A stretch of DNA of 64,000 nucleotides, from assembly GCA_965369385.1 (NCBI GenBank), contig CBDUQP010000001.1, positions 14,029 through 78,028 on the forward strand. Reading direction: 5' to 3'. The DNA is from CBDUQP01 sp965369385 (GTDB lineage: Bacteria > Planctomycetota > Phycisphaerae > SM23-33). The notes under the pieces were generated by a model. The model was not told the DNA's origin and did not search any database. It saw only the letters and a program-made list of their open reading frames with translations. The translations under genes were made by a program, and so were the position numbers. Numbering within the stretch: position 1 is the stretch's first letter; each line of letters opens with the position of its first letter. Shown here piece after piece: positions 37,420 to 47,353 of the stretch.

Positions 37420-40209
37420 CTATTTCACAACCAGGTTCACCAAGCGACCGGGAACCACAATCTCCTTGACTATATTCTTGCCTTCAATTGCCGAAGCAAC
37501 CTTATCTTCCAACTTTGCCAAAGCAAGAATTGCATCCTTATCACTGTCGGCGGGCACTTCAATCTTGCATCGCATCTTACCGTTAACCTGGACCGCCAAC
37601 TCAACAGTATCACTCTTGAGCATATCCTCATCATAGGTAGGCCAAGGTTGATATGTTACCGAATCGCTCTCGCCAAGTGCCTGCCACAATTCCTCGCCTA
37701 TGTGTGGTGCCATCGGGCTAAGTACCTGCACGAACCGCCCGGCCTGTGATTTGCTGATCTTACCAACGCGGAAGACCGCGTTAACAAATTCCATGAGGGC
37801 AGCGATAGCGGTGTTGAACTTCATCGCGTCGTAATCGTCGCCGACCTTCTTAATAACCTTGTGCAGTTCGCGTTCGATGCTCTCGTCGCCGTCATCATCC
37901 ACGAGCAACGAAGCAACATCCTCGTCACCCACAATCATGCGCCATGACCTGCCGAGGAAGCGGAACACGCCGGGCACGTCCTGGGTATTCCACGGTTTGG
38001 ATGCCTCCAGCGGGCCCATGAACATCTCGTACAGGCGGAACGTGTCGGCCCCGTATTGTCCGATCACCTCATCGGGGTTAACCACATTCTTGAGACTCTT
38101 TGACATCTTCTCAACCGATTCGACGAGCTGCTCACCGGTCTGCTTGTGGACAGGCTTTCCATCGCTGAGATCAACATCATCATAGCCAACACACATACCG
38201 CGGCTGTCACGATAGGCGAAACTGCGGATCATGCCCTGGTTGAAGAGCTTGCCGAACGGTTCGCGAGTGGTGACGCAGCCGAGATCGAACAACACCTTGT
38301 GCCAGAACCTCGCATAGAGCAGATGGAGAACCGCGTGCTCTGCCCCACCGACATACAAGTCCACGCCGCCGGCTGGGTTCATCTCACTGGGTGCCATCCA
38401 GTAGTTTTCTATGTCAGGATCGCAGAACACGTTGTCATTTTTTGGATCCAGATACCGCAGGTAATACCAGCACGAACCCGCCCACTGCGGCATGGTATTC
38501 AGTTCGCGTCTGGCCTTGCCGCCACATGCGGGACACGTGGTTGATATCCAGTCAGTTACCTTGCCCAATGGAGGGGTAGGCGGCGCGTTGGGATCGTCAC
38601 TCATCGCGGGAGCGTAATCCTCCATTTCCGGCAGTTCGAGCGGCAAGTCTTCGTCAGTCAGGCCGACAGTACCGCAGCACTTGCAGTGCATGATCGGGAA
38701 CGGTTCGCCCCAGTATCGCTGGCGGCTGAACAGCCAGTCGCGGAGCTTATAGTTGACGGCTGCCTCGCCGAGTGAATTTTCATCAAGCCACTGCGTAATC
38801 TTCGCCTTGAATTCCGAGGTAGACAGCCCGTCATACTCACCGGAGTTAATCGCGATCCCATCACCGGTGTATCCCTTCCAGTCTTCGCCCTGGGGTGGGG
38901 CAACTACCTGGATAATCGGGAGATCGAAAGCGGTGGCGAAATCGAAGTCTCGTGTATCATGGGCGGGCACAGCCATGATGGCACCGGTACCGTAACCCAT
39001 CATCACATAATCCGCCACCCATACGGGGATCTTCTCGTCATTCACGGGGTTGATCGCATATGTGCCGGTGAACACACCGCTCTTTTCCTTGGCATCGGCC
39101 GACCGCTCTATTTCGGATTTGGACGAAGCCAGCTCTTTGTAGGCCTCTACGGCGGCTTTCTGCTCGGCGGTGGTAATCTGATCAACGAATTGGTGCTCCG
39201 GCGCAAGCACCATATAGGTAGCGCCGAAGAGCGTATCTGGGCGCGTTGTATATACACGAAGCAGTTCATCACAGCCGTCAATGGCGAAATCAACCTCGGC
39301 ACCTTCAGACTTGCCAATCCAGTTTCGCTGCATAATCTTGACCGATTCCGGCCAATCCACATCTTCGATGTCTTCCAGAAGGCGGTCCGCATAGGACGTA
39401 ATCCGCAGCATCCACTGCTTCAAGTTGCGTCGGAATACCGGATAGTTCCCGCGCTCACTGCGGCCCTCGTTTGTTACTTCCTCATTCGAGAGTACCGTGC
39501 CCATCGCCGGGCACCAGTTCACCGGAACCTCATCCATAAACGCCAACCGCTGCTCATCCACGACGCGGCGTTTCTGGTCGGCCTCAAGTTCGGTAAACTT
39601 CATATGTCCGCACGGAGGGCCGGTGACCACTTCAACATCCACAGCCGTGTCACGGGGAGATACCCCACCGTCGAGGTCCACAACGTACTGTCCGCTCTCG
39701 AGCTTGTCGACCAGGTCGCTTATCGGACAGGCCGCACCAACTTCGGGATCGTACCAACTGTTGAACAGACGCAGGAATATCCACTGTGTCCAGCGGTAAT
39801 AATCCACGTCGGTAGTGCTCACGCGGCGGGTCCAGTCATAGGAGAAACCAAACATCTTGATCTGACGTTCGATGTTGGCGATGTTCTTTTCGGTCGTCGA
39901 GCGAGGATGCACACCGTGCTCCACGGCATACTGCTCAGCCGGCAGACCAAATGCATCATAACCCATGGGATGCAAAACATTAAAACCCTTCATGCGGGCA
40001 TGTCGGCAGACAATATCCGTAGCGGTATAGCCTTCCGGATGTCCCACGTGCAGCCCCGCACCGCTGGGGTAGGGGAACATGTCGAGCACGTACATCTTGG
40101 GCTTGTCCTCGAAACCTTCGTCGCCGGGATTCGGCTGAACGAACGTTCCGTTTTCTTCCCAATACTTCTGCCACTTGGCCTCGATGGCTGTGAAATCGTA
40201 ACCGGCCAT
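37420..40209 (-). CDS. leuS: Leucyl-tRNA synthetase
   Basis: This 929-residue class I aminoacyl-tRNA synthetase charges tRNA-Leu. The HIGH-type motif is in PYPSGAGLHVGHPEG (about residues 47-60) and the KMSKS motif in VEKMSKSLKNVVNPDEVIGQYGADT. The editing domain shows TTRPDTLFGATYMVLAPEH, and the zinc-domain-like Cys pairs CKCCG and CPACGG are present. The C-terminal VQVNGKMR is typical of bacterial enzymes. The ATG at 40209 has AGGAG at correct spacing. An essential gene, length normal. Confidence 0.98.
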   Translation of the reverse strand: MAGYDFTAIEAKWQKYWEENGTFVQPNPGDEGFEDKPKMYVLDMFPYPSGAGLHVGHPEGYTATDIVCRHARMKGFNVLHPMGYDAFGLPAEQYAVEHGVHPRSTTEKNIANIERQIKMFGFSYDWTRRVSTTDVDYYRWTQWIFLRLFNSWYDPEVGAACPISDLVDKLESGQYVVDLDGGVSPRDTAVDVEVVTGPPCGHMKFTELEADQKRRVVDEQRLAFMDEVPVNWCPAMGTVLSNEEVTNEGRSERGNYPVFRRNLKQWMLRITSYADRLLEDIEDVDWPESVKIMQRNWIGKSEGAEVDFAIDGCDELLRVYTTRPDTLFGATYMVLAPEHQFVDQITTAEQKAAVEAYKELASSKSEIERSADAKEKSGVFTGTYAINPVNDEKIPVWVADYVMMGYGTGAIMAVPAHDTRDFDFATAFDLPIIQVVAPPQGEDWKGYTGDGIAINSGEYDGLSTSEFKAKITQWLDENSLGEAAVNYKLRDWLFSRQRYWGEPFPIMHCKCCGTVGLTDEDLPLELPEMEDYAPAMSDDPNAPPTPPLGKVTDWISTTCPACGGKARRELNTMPQWAGSCWYYLRYLDPKNDNVFCDPDIENYWMAPSEMNPAGGVDLYVGGAEHAVLHLLYARFWHKVLFDLGCVTTREPFGKLFNQGMIRSFAYRDSRGMCVGYDDVDLSDGKPVHKQTGEQLVESVEKMSKSLKNVVNPDEVIGQYGADTFRLYEMFMGPLEASKPWNTQDVPGVFRFLGRSWRMIVGDEDVASLLVDDDGDESIERELHKVIKKVGDDYDAMKFNTAIAALMEFVNAVFRVGKISKSQAGRFVQVLSPMAPHIGEELWQALGESDSVTYQPWPTYDEDMLKSDTVELAVQVNGKMRCKIEVPADSDKDAILALAKLEDKVASAIEGKNIVKEIVVPGRLVNLVVK

Positions 40210-40467
40210 AGGTATCTCCTGTCAGCGTTCCGCGCGTAATTGTCGCACTATCATATAATAAGGAACTTACTTTCTACGCAACCGCCCCCGGGAAGTCAAG
40301 GAACCCGGTGAACCTGCAATCATGCAATAGCGTAGTGTGCGACTTTTTTGAGTGGCGATTTGCAACCACTTCTACAACAGATAGATAAACATAGTATTTG
40401 GTGTTTGTTTCTGTTGGTTTTATCTTGGTTTCTATGTGCGCCGTTGCCGAGTTTTTTGCTGTTGGCG

Positions 40468-40600
40468 TTTTCGGGCCGAAGGTCCGAGGGGATATTAGCC
40501 GGGGGTAAGGCTCGACGTAAGTCGTGCCGCAGCCCCCGGATATACTCTCTGTAATCCCCGCCCCGAAGGCGGCGGGAGGTATGCTCCTTTGCGAATTGCA
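40468..40600 (-). repeat. Dispersed structured repeat, family A, copy 4 (opposite orientation)
   Basis: This is the reverse-orientation copy of the family: GGGCCGAAGGTCC hairpin, AGCCGGGGG stem, inner CGACGTAAGTCG hairpin, CAGCCCCCGG, and a CCGCCCCGAAGGCGG hairpin. It directly abuts the left arm of the next element. Bases 40210-40467 between leuS and this repeat contain nothing I can support. Confidence 0.65.
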
Positions 40601-40605
40601 GAACC

Positions 40606-41060
40606 GGGGACCGTCCCAATCCTGTCCGGCATGCGATTTGTACAAGGTTGCGGGTGGCGAGTGCGGGTGAGGATTGACCGGTGAGCGGATGGGCTCCGGC
40701 CCGAAGGGCCGGCAAGAACTTAGACGGAGGCATACACGTCACGACGAAGCCGAAGGGGAAGACGGAAGCCTCCGGACAAGGCGTGCAAGAATAGCCAAGC
40801 CCCAACGGGGCGATACAAGGGTAATCCGAAATGGCCGTGTTCTTCTGAGACCGTGAATTGCTGTCTGTCCCAGGGCCTACGCGTGCACGCTGCGGATTAC
40901 CAGACAAATACGTATCGCCCTTTCAGGACTCTGTTTCAACGTGGCCGCTGGATCGGAGGTTGTTTCAATATTGCCTCCGCCTAAGATCTGGCGAGGCCTT
41001 CGGCCTCTAAAAACGGATGCGGCTGCAATCCCCATGCCGGACAGGATTGGGACGGTCCCC
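40606..41060. repeat. 455-base element bounded by perfect 28-base inverted repeats
   Basis: Positions 40606-40633 and 41033-41060 are exact inverted copies built around GGGGACCGTCCC. Between them, about 400 bases hold no convincing gene but several short perfect hairpins: CCGGCCC-GAA-GGGCCGG (40696-40712), GCCCC-AAC-GGGGC (40799-40811) and GAGGCC-TTC-GGCCTC (40993-41007). It looks like a MITE or a composite of REP units. It lies 43 bases behind the histidine kinase stop codon. Confidence 0.75.
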
Positions 41061-41103
41061 AACGCCGGGACAGTCCCAGTTTTCGCTCAGGCATTAATCG
41101 CAG

Positions 41104-43836
41104 TCAGGATTCGTTTCCCCGGACATGCTTGGCACCTGCAGCGTGATTCTTCCTGATGCCGCCGGCAATCTCCTGTGAGAGTTCCTCGATCCTGTACGGT
41201 TTGGCCAAGAAGCCCAAAGCACCTTCGGCGATAATCGATGAGATTACATCGGCCCTTGCAAAACCGCTGGCGACAAGCACGCAAATATCCGGATCAATTT
41301 CCTTCAGTTTACGGAATGTCTCCTGTCCGCTTATCTTGGGCATGACCAAGTCCAGGAGGACCACATCCACCACCCCCTCATGGGACTGGACAAAGCCGAT
41401 GGCTTCCAAGCCATCTTTGCACGTGGTGACGGTGTAGCCCAACCCCTGTAGAATACGTGCCGAGACGTTGCGGAGAATCTCCTCATCATCCACAACCAAA
41501 ACGTGCCCCTCACCTCGCCGCAATTCATCGTCCGCGACCGGTCGCACATCTACCGCTGACTCCGACTGTGGCAAGAGTACCGTGAACGTGCTTCCAACAC
41601 CGACTTCACTGTAGACGCGAATCAGGCCGTGATGGCTATGCACGCAAGCGAATACACCCGCAAGCCCCAACCCCGTTCCCTTGCCAACTTCTTTTGTGGT
41701 GAAGAACGGTTCGTACATCCGCTTCTGTGTTTCGGCGTCCATGCCGATTCCGGTATCGGAAACTTCTATCTCTACGTATTCGCCGGGCTTGATTTCGCCG
41801 CCATACGAAACGGCGTCATCTATCATCACGTTGCGTGTGGCAAACGTCAGGACGCCACCGACCGCCATGGCATCTCTCGCGTTCAATCCCATATTGAGAA
41901 TGGCACTTTGAAGCTGTGTCGGATCGCCATCTATCACCGAGGGGCAGGCATCGAGCTTGGAAACGATTTCTATACTCTTGTCAATACTCCTGGCCAACAA
42001 GCCTATTACATCGTTCGAGATGATCTGGTTCACATCGATTGAAATCGTCTGGAGCTTGCCCTTTCGCGAAAAAGCCAGCAATTGCTGAGTAAGATCGGCG
42101 GCTCTGGAACTTGCATCAACAATAGCATCCGTCAGGCCCTTCTGTGAAGAATCCGGCCCCATGTCCATCGCCAGCAACTGGGCATTGCCCATTATGCCAG
42201 TCAGCAAATTGTTGAAATCGTGCGCCACCCCGCCTGCTAGCTGGCCGACTGCATCCATCTTCTGCGACTGGCGAAGCTGGTCTTCCAGCTCGTTTCGCTC
42301 ACTCATATCCCGCATGATGGAAGACAGATACAACTCACCGTCGCCAGACTTGTGAGACATGATGATCTGGGATACGGGAATCTCCCTACCGCTGGCGGAC
42401 AGCAGGAGCGTCTCGCCGACCCATCTCCCCTCGGCTATGGCGGTAGGTATCGCCTCGTCACGAAGGATGGAGAAGGCCGACTCCGAATGACAATCGGAAA
42501 CCATCTTGTCGGTCAAATCGAGATCATCCGGCAGTCCAAGAAGCCTCCTCCCGGCCGGGTTAACGTAGGAGAGTCGACCATCAGGTGATGCCATAGCAAC
42601 AAGATCACTGGTGGCCTCAAGAATGTCACTAAGCCGTTTCCGCTCCATTTGAAGGGCGTACTCCCGCGAGATGTCGCGGAACACCAGTACCAAGCCTACG
42701 ACGAGCCCCGCAGCGTCCCGTATGGGCGCAGCGCTGTGGGCTATTCGCCGCTGGGATGCGTCGCGGGCAACAAGAAGCATATCAGCCGACACATCAGTCA
42801 GGCGGCCGGTTTTCACTACAGTGTCAACCAGGCTCGCCATGTCACTGTCAATCCGCTGATCCGCAATACGGAAGACCTCCGTAAGGCCGCGTCCGGTGAC
42901 TTCATCAACGGACCAGCCTGTAAGCTCGGCCGCCACCGGGTTCATTCGCACAATGTTCCCTTCGGCATCGGTGGCAAGTACTGCGTCTCCTATGGAGTCG
43001 AGCGTTACATGCAAGTCCTCCCTGCTTGCTCTCAAATGGTCCATCTGGCTGCGAATCGCCTTCTGCATGGTATCGAAAGATTCAGCCAGCGTAACCAGCT
43101 CGGCGCTTCCGCCGGAAGGCAGTTGGATGTCTATCTCACCGGCAGCCAACTGCCTTGATGCCTGCGTCAGGGAGACCAGAGGCTTGGAAATAGATCGAGC
43201 CACAACATACGCACCAATCGACCCGAGAAAGGCAACTGCAATGCCTATTGCCGCTGATTCGATGATTGTCCAGCGAAGCATAGCGCCCAGCGTACTCAGC
43301 TTTATGCCTGATCCAACGAGAAATGGCCTGCCGCGACTGTCACGGTGAGGAGTCAACACGACCCTGATATCTCCCCACTTGTCGCTGATGATCTTGTGCT
43401 CGGGCAACATCGTCTTGAACGCACCGACGTACGCATCTGGATTGCTGTGTACCTGGAGGAAAGTCGCACAATCGGATGCGCTGTCATTCTTGTCCGTATG
43501 TGTGGCTGTCGTGAAAACAATCTTGCCATCCAGAACCATAACGCTCCAGATATACTCCAGACCAAGCTCACGACAAAGGGAATCGTTCCTTGCGACTATC
43601 GCATCGAATTCCTTGGCAGATACGGAAGTCTTATCCGCTATTCGCCCGTGATAGTCCGGCCCGAACAACTCGGTAGCCATTGTATTCACCGCCATCAACT
43701 GCGCGTCAACGCCAGCGATCAGATCTGCTTTGCGACTCTGGTAGGCAAGCAGGGTATATAGAGTTGAGCAGAGAATAAGACTGCCGATAATGGCAGCGAG
43801 AATCTTGGTCTGGATTCTGGGAGACTTCATGCCCAT
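41104..43836 (-). CDS. Hybrid sensor histidine kinase (HAMP-PAS-PAS-HisKA-HATPase-REC)
   Basis: This 910-residue membrane-bound hybrid kinase senses an unknown signal outside the cell. An N-terminal helix (about residues 10-30) and a second near 180-205 bracket an extracytoplasmic sensor region of about 150 residues, followed by HAMP. Two PAS domains follow (DSIGDAVLATDAEGNIVRMN and EATSDLVAMASPDGRLSYVN). The phospho-acceptor His is in GGVAHDFNNLL, and the ATPase motifs are NMGLNARDAM, VSDTGIGM and GTGLGLAG. A C-terminal receiver carries VVDDE, the phosphorylatable Asp in VVLLDLVMP, and the Lys in FLAKPY. No partner regulator is adjacent. Confidence 0.93.
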   Translation of the reverse strand: MGMKSPRIQTKILAAIIGSLILCSTLYTLLAYQSRKADLIAGVDAQLMAVNTMATELFGPDYHGRIADKTSVSAKEFDAIVARNDSLCRELGLEYIWSVMVLDGKIVFTTATHTDKNDSASDCATFLQVHSNPDAYVGAFKTMLPEHKIISDKWGDIRVVLTPHRDSRGRPFLVGSGIKLSTLGAMLRWTIIESAAIGIAVAFLGSIGAYVVARSISKPLVSLTQASRQLAAGEIDIQLPSGGSAELVTLAESFDTMQKAIRSQMDHLRASREDLHVTLDSIGDAVLATDAEGNIVRMNPVAAELTGWSVDEVTGRGLTEVFRIADQRIDSDMASLVDTVVKTGRLTDVSADMLLVARDASQRRIAHSAAPIRDAAGLVVGLVLVFRDISREYALQMERKRLSDILEATSDLVAMASPDGRLSYVNPAGRRLLGLPDDLDLTDKMVSDCHSESAFSILRDEAIPTAIAEGRWVGETLLLSASGREIPVSQIIMSHKSGDGELYLSSIMRDMSERNELEDQLRQSQKMDAVGQLAGGVAHDFNNLLTGIMGNAQLLAMDMGPDSSQKGLTDAIVDASSRAADLTQQLLAFSRKGKLQTISIDVNQIISNDVIGLLARSIDKSIEIVSKLDACPSVIDGDPTQLQSAILNMGLNARDAMAVGGVLTFATRNVMIDDAVSYGGEIKPGEYVEIEVSDTGIGMDAETQKRMYEPFFTTKEVGKGTGLGLAGVFACVHSHHGLIRVYSEVGVGSTFTVLLPQSESAVDVRPVADDELRRGEGHVLVVDDEEILRNVSARILQGLGYTVTTCKDGLEAIGFVQSHEGVVDVVLLDLVMPKISGQETFRKLKEIDPDICVLVASGFARADVISSIIAEGALGFLAKPYRIEELSQEIAGGIRKNHAAGAKHVRGNES

Positions 43837-44177
43837 GGCAACCCAATCTCTAAACAGCGTCTCTGGCGAATTGGCTAACGTCCCTGCGAAGACCCTTCAA
43901 AACACATCCCCATCCAAACGCACGGAGCCAAGTGCCCAAGTGAACATAAGCTTATGCTATCACGCCTATACCATACAATCGGTCCTGCACACCGAATACC
44001 TGAAATGGGGGTGTAATACTTGCCCATGCAAAAGTATATCGACTAAGGGCATGTCACCCAACACTCTTCTTCAAGAATATACGCGCAGCACGCAAACCAA
44101 GAGGGTTCCTGAAGAGCAGAAGTGATCCAACCGCCCCCGCGATCGTCCAACCGAAAGCCCGCTCGTGTCAGGCTCGG
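43837..44177. other. Intergenic gap upstream of the histidine kinase
   Basis: This 341-base stretch lies between the histidine kinase and the amidohydrolase. It should contain the kinase promoter, but I cannot pick a convincing one. A 36-codon minus-strand frame (about 44048-44155) reads like the end of a membrane protein but has no start codon and is preceded by a stop. Confidence 0.35.
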
Positions 44178-45206
44178 CTACATCCCCAGAAATGCCAAGA
44201 TGTTAGAATTGGACATCTTCGCCTGCAAGTCGGCAGGCAGACAACGCAATGCCTCTATCTCATCTTCGTATGTGCCTTTGAACTTGAAGACGCTTGTCCG
44301 GTCCTTCCCTTCCTTGCGAACGCAGAAGAAACTGTACGCGGGCGAATCTGTGCCCCACAACATCATCTCAGGATACATCCCGCAAATAGTCTGCATTACC
44401 TTCCGAAAGTCCGTATAGTCGGCGTCTATCAGCAACTCACCCGAGATCACGTCATCGGCTATCAGCTTATTGGCTAGATCCACCTGTATCTTCATCGCGG
44501 CAGTGTCTATCCAAACATTCGACATCGAAGCAGCCTTGGCAAGCAACTCGCGATTATAGAGCAAGCAGTGTGCCAGGCAGAACCGAATGCCCGGCCGAGA
44601 TTCAGCAATCTGGAGAATGTCTGTAGCCTGGGAATACTCTTCGCCCTCAATAGTGGACGCATGGAACAGGAGGGGCCAGTTCCGCTCTTCGGCGAAGTCC
44701 AGCAACGGCGTACCTGGACCCAACAACTCGATGGCCTTCGACTGGCTGATGACAGGATTCACCTTGACACCGTAGATGGGATACTGCTCATCGAGCGCGG
44801 TCAGTTCGGCGATCTGCTCATCGACCGCGCGCAACGGATCTATACTGATAAACGGCAAGAAACGCCCCGAAAGCTCCGGGCATATCTCGAATATTTCGTG
44901 CAGCAGCGAACGATTCTCGGCTGCGAACGGCGCCGGCGAAATGGGATCGTCCGCCGGTGTAAGAATACCGTTGCGTAACTTCTGAGTATCAAAATACAAA
45001 TCTGAGCAGAACGGGAAGACCACATTGAAGTCAACACCACCGGATTTCTGACGGTAGTAAAGACCCTCAAGCGACTGCGCATAAGGGAAGTCGCCGCAAT
45101 ACAGAGCCTTTAGCCACACGCCTACGTGTGCGTGGACATCTATGGTCTTTCCCGTAAGCTGCTCGCGTGTGATGTGCCTTACGGCCAAGGGTGCCCACCT
45201 TCCCAT
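44178..45206 (-). CDS. Amidohydrolase family (amidohydrolase_2-like) metal-dependent hydrolase
   Basis: This TIM-barrel hydrolase of about 342 residues has the first metal motif in DVHAHVGV, a His in PLLFHAST, a His in CLAHCLLY and an Asp in LWGTDSPAYS, matching the ordered metal ligands of the amidohydrolase_2 group. The substrate is unknown. Its 5' end overlaps the NagB-like gene (28 bases if ATG 45206 is used, 9 if the later TTG is used), so the pair is translationally coupled and probably acts in one pathway, perhaps breakdown of an amino-sugar or uronate-like compound. That pathway is inference. Confidence 0.75.
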   Translation of the reverse strand: MGRWAPLAVRHITREQLTGKTIDVHAHVGVWLKALYCGDFPYAQSLEGLYYRQKSGGVDFNVVFPFCSDLYFDTQKLRNGILTPADDPISPAPFAAENRSLLHEIFEICPELSGRFLPFISIDPLRAVDEQIAELTALDEQYPIYGVKVNPVISQSKAIELLGPGTPLLDFAEERNWPLLFHASTIEGEEYSQATDILQIAESRPGIRFCLAHCLLYNRELLAKAASMSNVWIDTAAMKIQVDLANKLIADDVISGELLIDADYTDFRKVMQTICGMYPEMMLWGTDSPAYSFFCVRKEGKDRTSVFKFKGTYEDEIEALRCLPADLQAKMSNSNILAFLGM

Positions 45207-46153
45207 GGGGCAGGATCGCCGCGCAAATCCACATCCCAACGATAGTCATCCGCCACGGCGCCCTGAATGTGCAGTTCGCTGCGAAGTACCTGAAGAATGG
45301 ACGAAGGCACAAGCGGCGTCACCGGACCATGGGCGGCCAGGCGTGTGATGAATCGCTGCCAGGCAAACCCGCCACCGACATCGCCATTGTTCCAGAAGCT
45401 CACCAGCTTGGAACCAGCCAGCTCGCGCGGGCCAATGGTGTGGGCCTTGGGCGGTACGTATGCCCAATCGCCGGATGCGCCGGAATCGTTATAAACCGTG
45501 CTCTGCATTATCGTGATCGGGTGCAGCTCCACCTGGCGGCTACCTGCCTGCAGATAGGCATCAATATCGTCGCCGAACTCTTCACCCAGATGCGACTCGA
45601 AGAACGCCACGTGTCCGCACCATCCGATACCGCCGTAGCACACGTCCGCCCCGCCGATGTCTTCCAGCATCTGGCTGTAATCTTCAATGTTCTCTTTCAG
45701 CGGGAAGTGGATCTGGCTTTCCGGCATGCGAAGCTCGGGCTTGATCTGGCTGAACAGGTCACGCATCATCCAATAGCGGAAACCGCCCTTCCAGTCGATG
45801 GGAGCGTCGTTTCCGTCCTGATCGCACCATTCGTCCATATTGAACGTGTGCACGTGGTGGCAGGGCAGGTTAAGCGTATTAATGATATGAGCTACCCAGC
45901 GATAGTGAGGCCACGGCGCGGGCAGTATCATCACGTGCTGGCGACCTTCGTCGAGCGCCTTCTTGATACCCGCAATAATGTGCGTCACGAACTGGAAGTA
46001 GAAGTTCGCTTGGTCTTCAACAATGCGAATCTTGAAGTTCTCGTTGGGATGCTTGCAGAGATCTTCACGCTTGATCTTACGTACCTTGGCGCACGCTTCC
46101 TGATCCCGGAAGGAAAGAAACTTCGCCGGCTCGAATTTCCAATTGTTTTCCAT
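45179..46153 (-). CDS. Glucosamine-6-phosphate deaminase/isomerase-like protein with altered active site
   Basis: This protein of about 324 residues has the NagB/6-phosphogluconolactonase fold. HTFNMDEWCD (about residues 102-111) matches the catalytic TFNMDEY of NagB, and GGIGWCGHVAFFES (about 174-187) matches GVGNDGHIAFNEP. The His and Glu of the latter are kept, but the NagB aspartate is Cys179 here and the loop Asn is Phe. It may therefore use a different sugar phosphate or chemistry. The ATG at 46153 has AAAGGG about 7 bases upstream. It overlaps the downstream amidohydrolase gene, which indicates a two-gene operon. Confidence 0.75.
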   Translation of the reverse strand: MENNWKFEPAKFLSFRDQEACAKVRKIKREDLCKHPNENFKIRIVEDQANFYFQFVTHIIAGIKKALDEGRQHVMILPAPWPHYRWVAHIINTLNLPCHHVHTFNMDEWCDQDGNDAPIDWKGGFRYWMMRDLFSQIKPELRMPESQIHFPLKENIEDYSQMLEDIGGADVCYGGIGWCGHVAFFESHLGEEFGDDIDAYLQAGSRQVELHPITIMQSTVYNDSGASGDWAYVPPKAHTIGPRELAGSKLVSFWNNGDVGGGFAWQRFITRLAAHGPVTPLVPSSILQVLRSELHIQGAVADDYRWDVDLRGDPAPWEGGHPWP

Positions 46154-46196
46154 TACCAACCCTTTCTCGGCCTGCCCTTCGCTGAAAAGTTAACTG

Positions 46197-46206
46197 ACCA
46201 TATGGT
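46197..46206. promoter_or_regulatory. Short palindrome upstream of the NagB-like gene
   Basis: A perfect 10-base palindrome ACCATATGGT lies about 44 bases before the NagB-like start, in an AT-rich stretch with a second ATGGTAAC nearby. It could be a repressor operator. Length and uniqueness are too low for certainty. Confidence 0.25.
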
Positions 46207-46385
46207 TATTTTACTTCATGGTAACACATGATCTTTCACAGTCAAGAGAAGCTTGAATTCCCCGGGCAAATAACCATCACAAGCAATCCCCAGTCAACGG
46301 ATTGCCTGCCCTGAAAACGACTTGTAACTGGTTTTAACTCAACACTTGTAGATTATTGAAGAATCCCGGCCTCCCACAGCGAGTG

Positions 46386-47213
46386 TCAGGATTTCGCTTG
46401 CGGCTTTGGCCTGTCGGCGGGTTTCCCTCGCCACAAGGCATACGCAACCATCGCAACGCCTGCCACAAACGGGACTATCGACAGATACTGCCCCATAGTC
46501 AGCCCGTGTAGGGCTTTCAGGTCATCCACATGGTAATCCTTGACGAATTCCACACAGAACCGACCGGCGAAGTAAACGGCCATGAACGTACCAACCATAA
46601 TCCCCATCGGGCGTTTTTCTTTGCCGGCGAGGCGATCTACCGCAATCAAAACAAGCAACACGCAGATCCCCATCGCGAATTCATAAAGCTGCGACGGATG
46701 CAGCGGCGTGTTTGGCGCGGCTTGCCAGTGCTTGAAAATGACCGCCCAGGGCACATCAGTTGGGCGTCCCACGACTTCAGAGTTCAGGAAATTCCCCAGA
46801 CGAATGCCCGCAGCCCCCACCGCAGCCGACATGGCGAAGCGATCCATCAATTCGAGAACGCGAATCTTGTGCCTGATGGCATAGAACGTAGCTGCCAGCA
46901 GCAAACCGATAGTTGCGCCATGGCTGGCCAATCCACCCTCCCATACGCGCAGAACACTTATCGGATCGGCCAGATATCTTGCAGGATGATAGAAGAAACA
47001 ATGCCCGAGCCTGGCACCGATAATCACGGCCAGCACCCCCCACATCAAGAATCCGTCGGTGACCTCATGGGAGTGCCCCCCGCGAAGCATTTGGCGGCGC
47101 CACAACACAAACGCAGTCAACAGAGTAGCTGCGAATACCAAACCGTAGTAGCGAATCTGGAACGGCCCCAGATTCACCAGAACCGGCTCCAGATCGAAAA
47201 CAAGAGCACCCAT
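46386..47213 (-). CDS. lgt: Prolipoprotein diacylglyceryl transferase
   Basis: Lgt attaches diacylglycerol to the lipobox cysteine of prolipoproteins in the inner membrane. This protein of about 275 residues has seven hydrophobic segments, the signature RLGNFLNSEVVGRPTDVPW with its key Arg and Asn, the preceding SHGATIGL with the conserved His, and HPSQLYE. The ATG at 47213 is preferred over the longer frame because AAGGAAAG lies just upstream and MGALVFDLEPVLVNLGPFQI is the normal N-terminus. It stands alone. Its substrates probably include the predicted lipoproteins encoded in this window. Confidence 0.93.
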   Translation of the reverse strand: MGALVFDLEPVLVNLGPFQIRYYGLVFAATLLTAFVLWRRQMLRGGHSHEVTDGFLMWGVLAVIIGARLGHCFFYHPARYLADPISVLRVWEGGLASHGATIGLLLAATFYAIRHKIRVLELMDRFAMSAAVGAAGIRLGNFLNSEVVGRPTDVPWAVIFKHWQAAPNTPLHPSQLYEFAMGICVLLVLIAVDRLAGKEKRPMGIMVGTFMAVYFAGRFCVEFVKDYHVDDLKALHGLTMGQYLSIVPFVAGVAMVAYALWRGKPADRPKPQAKS

Positions 47214-47353
47214 ATATCTTTCCTTCACCTCTTCAACAACGATTCGGCGATGCTGCAGGGCGTCACAAACTGCCCTCGCATCGTCCGGAATCACAAAGCA
47301 AGTCAGCCATTATCGCCAGAGCGAATCGAATTACCAGTATTGCGTATGCCCGC

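Noticed and set aside
38959..40239. 426-codon plus-strand open frame opposite leuS
   Set aside because: Antisense shadow of an essential, fully conserved gene.
44048..44155. Minus-strand frame resembling the C-terminus of a membrane protein (GSLLLFRNPLGLRAARIF)
   Set aside because: Only about 36 codons, preceded directly by a stop codon and without any start codon.
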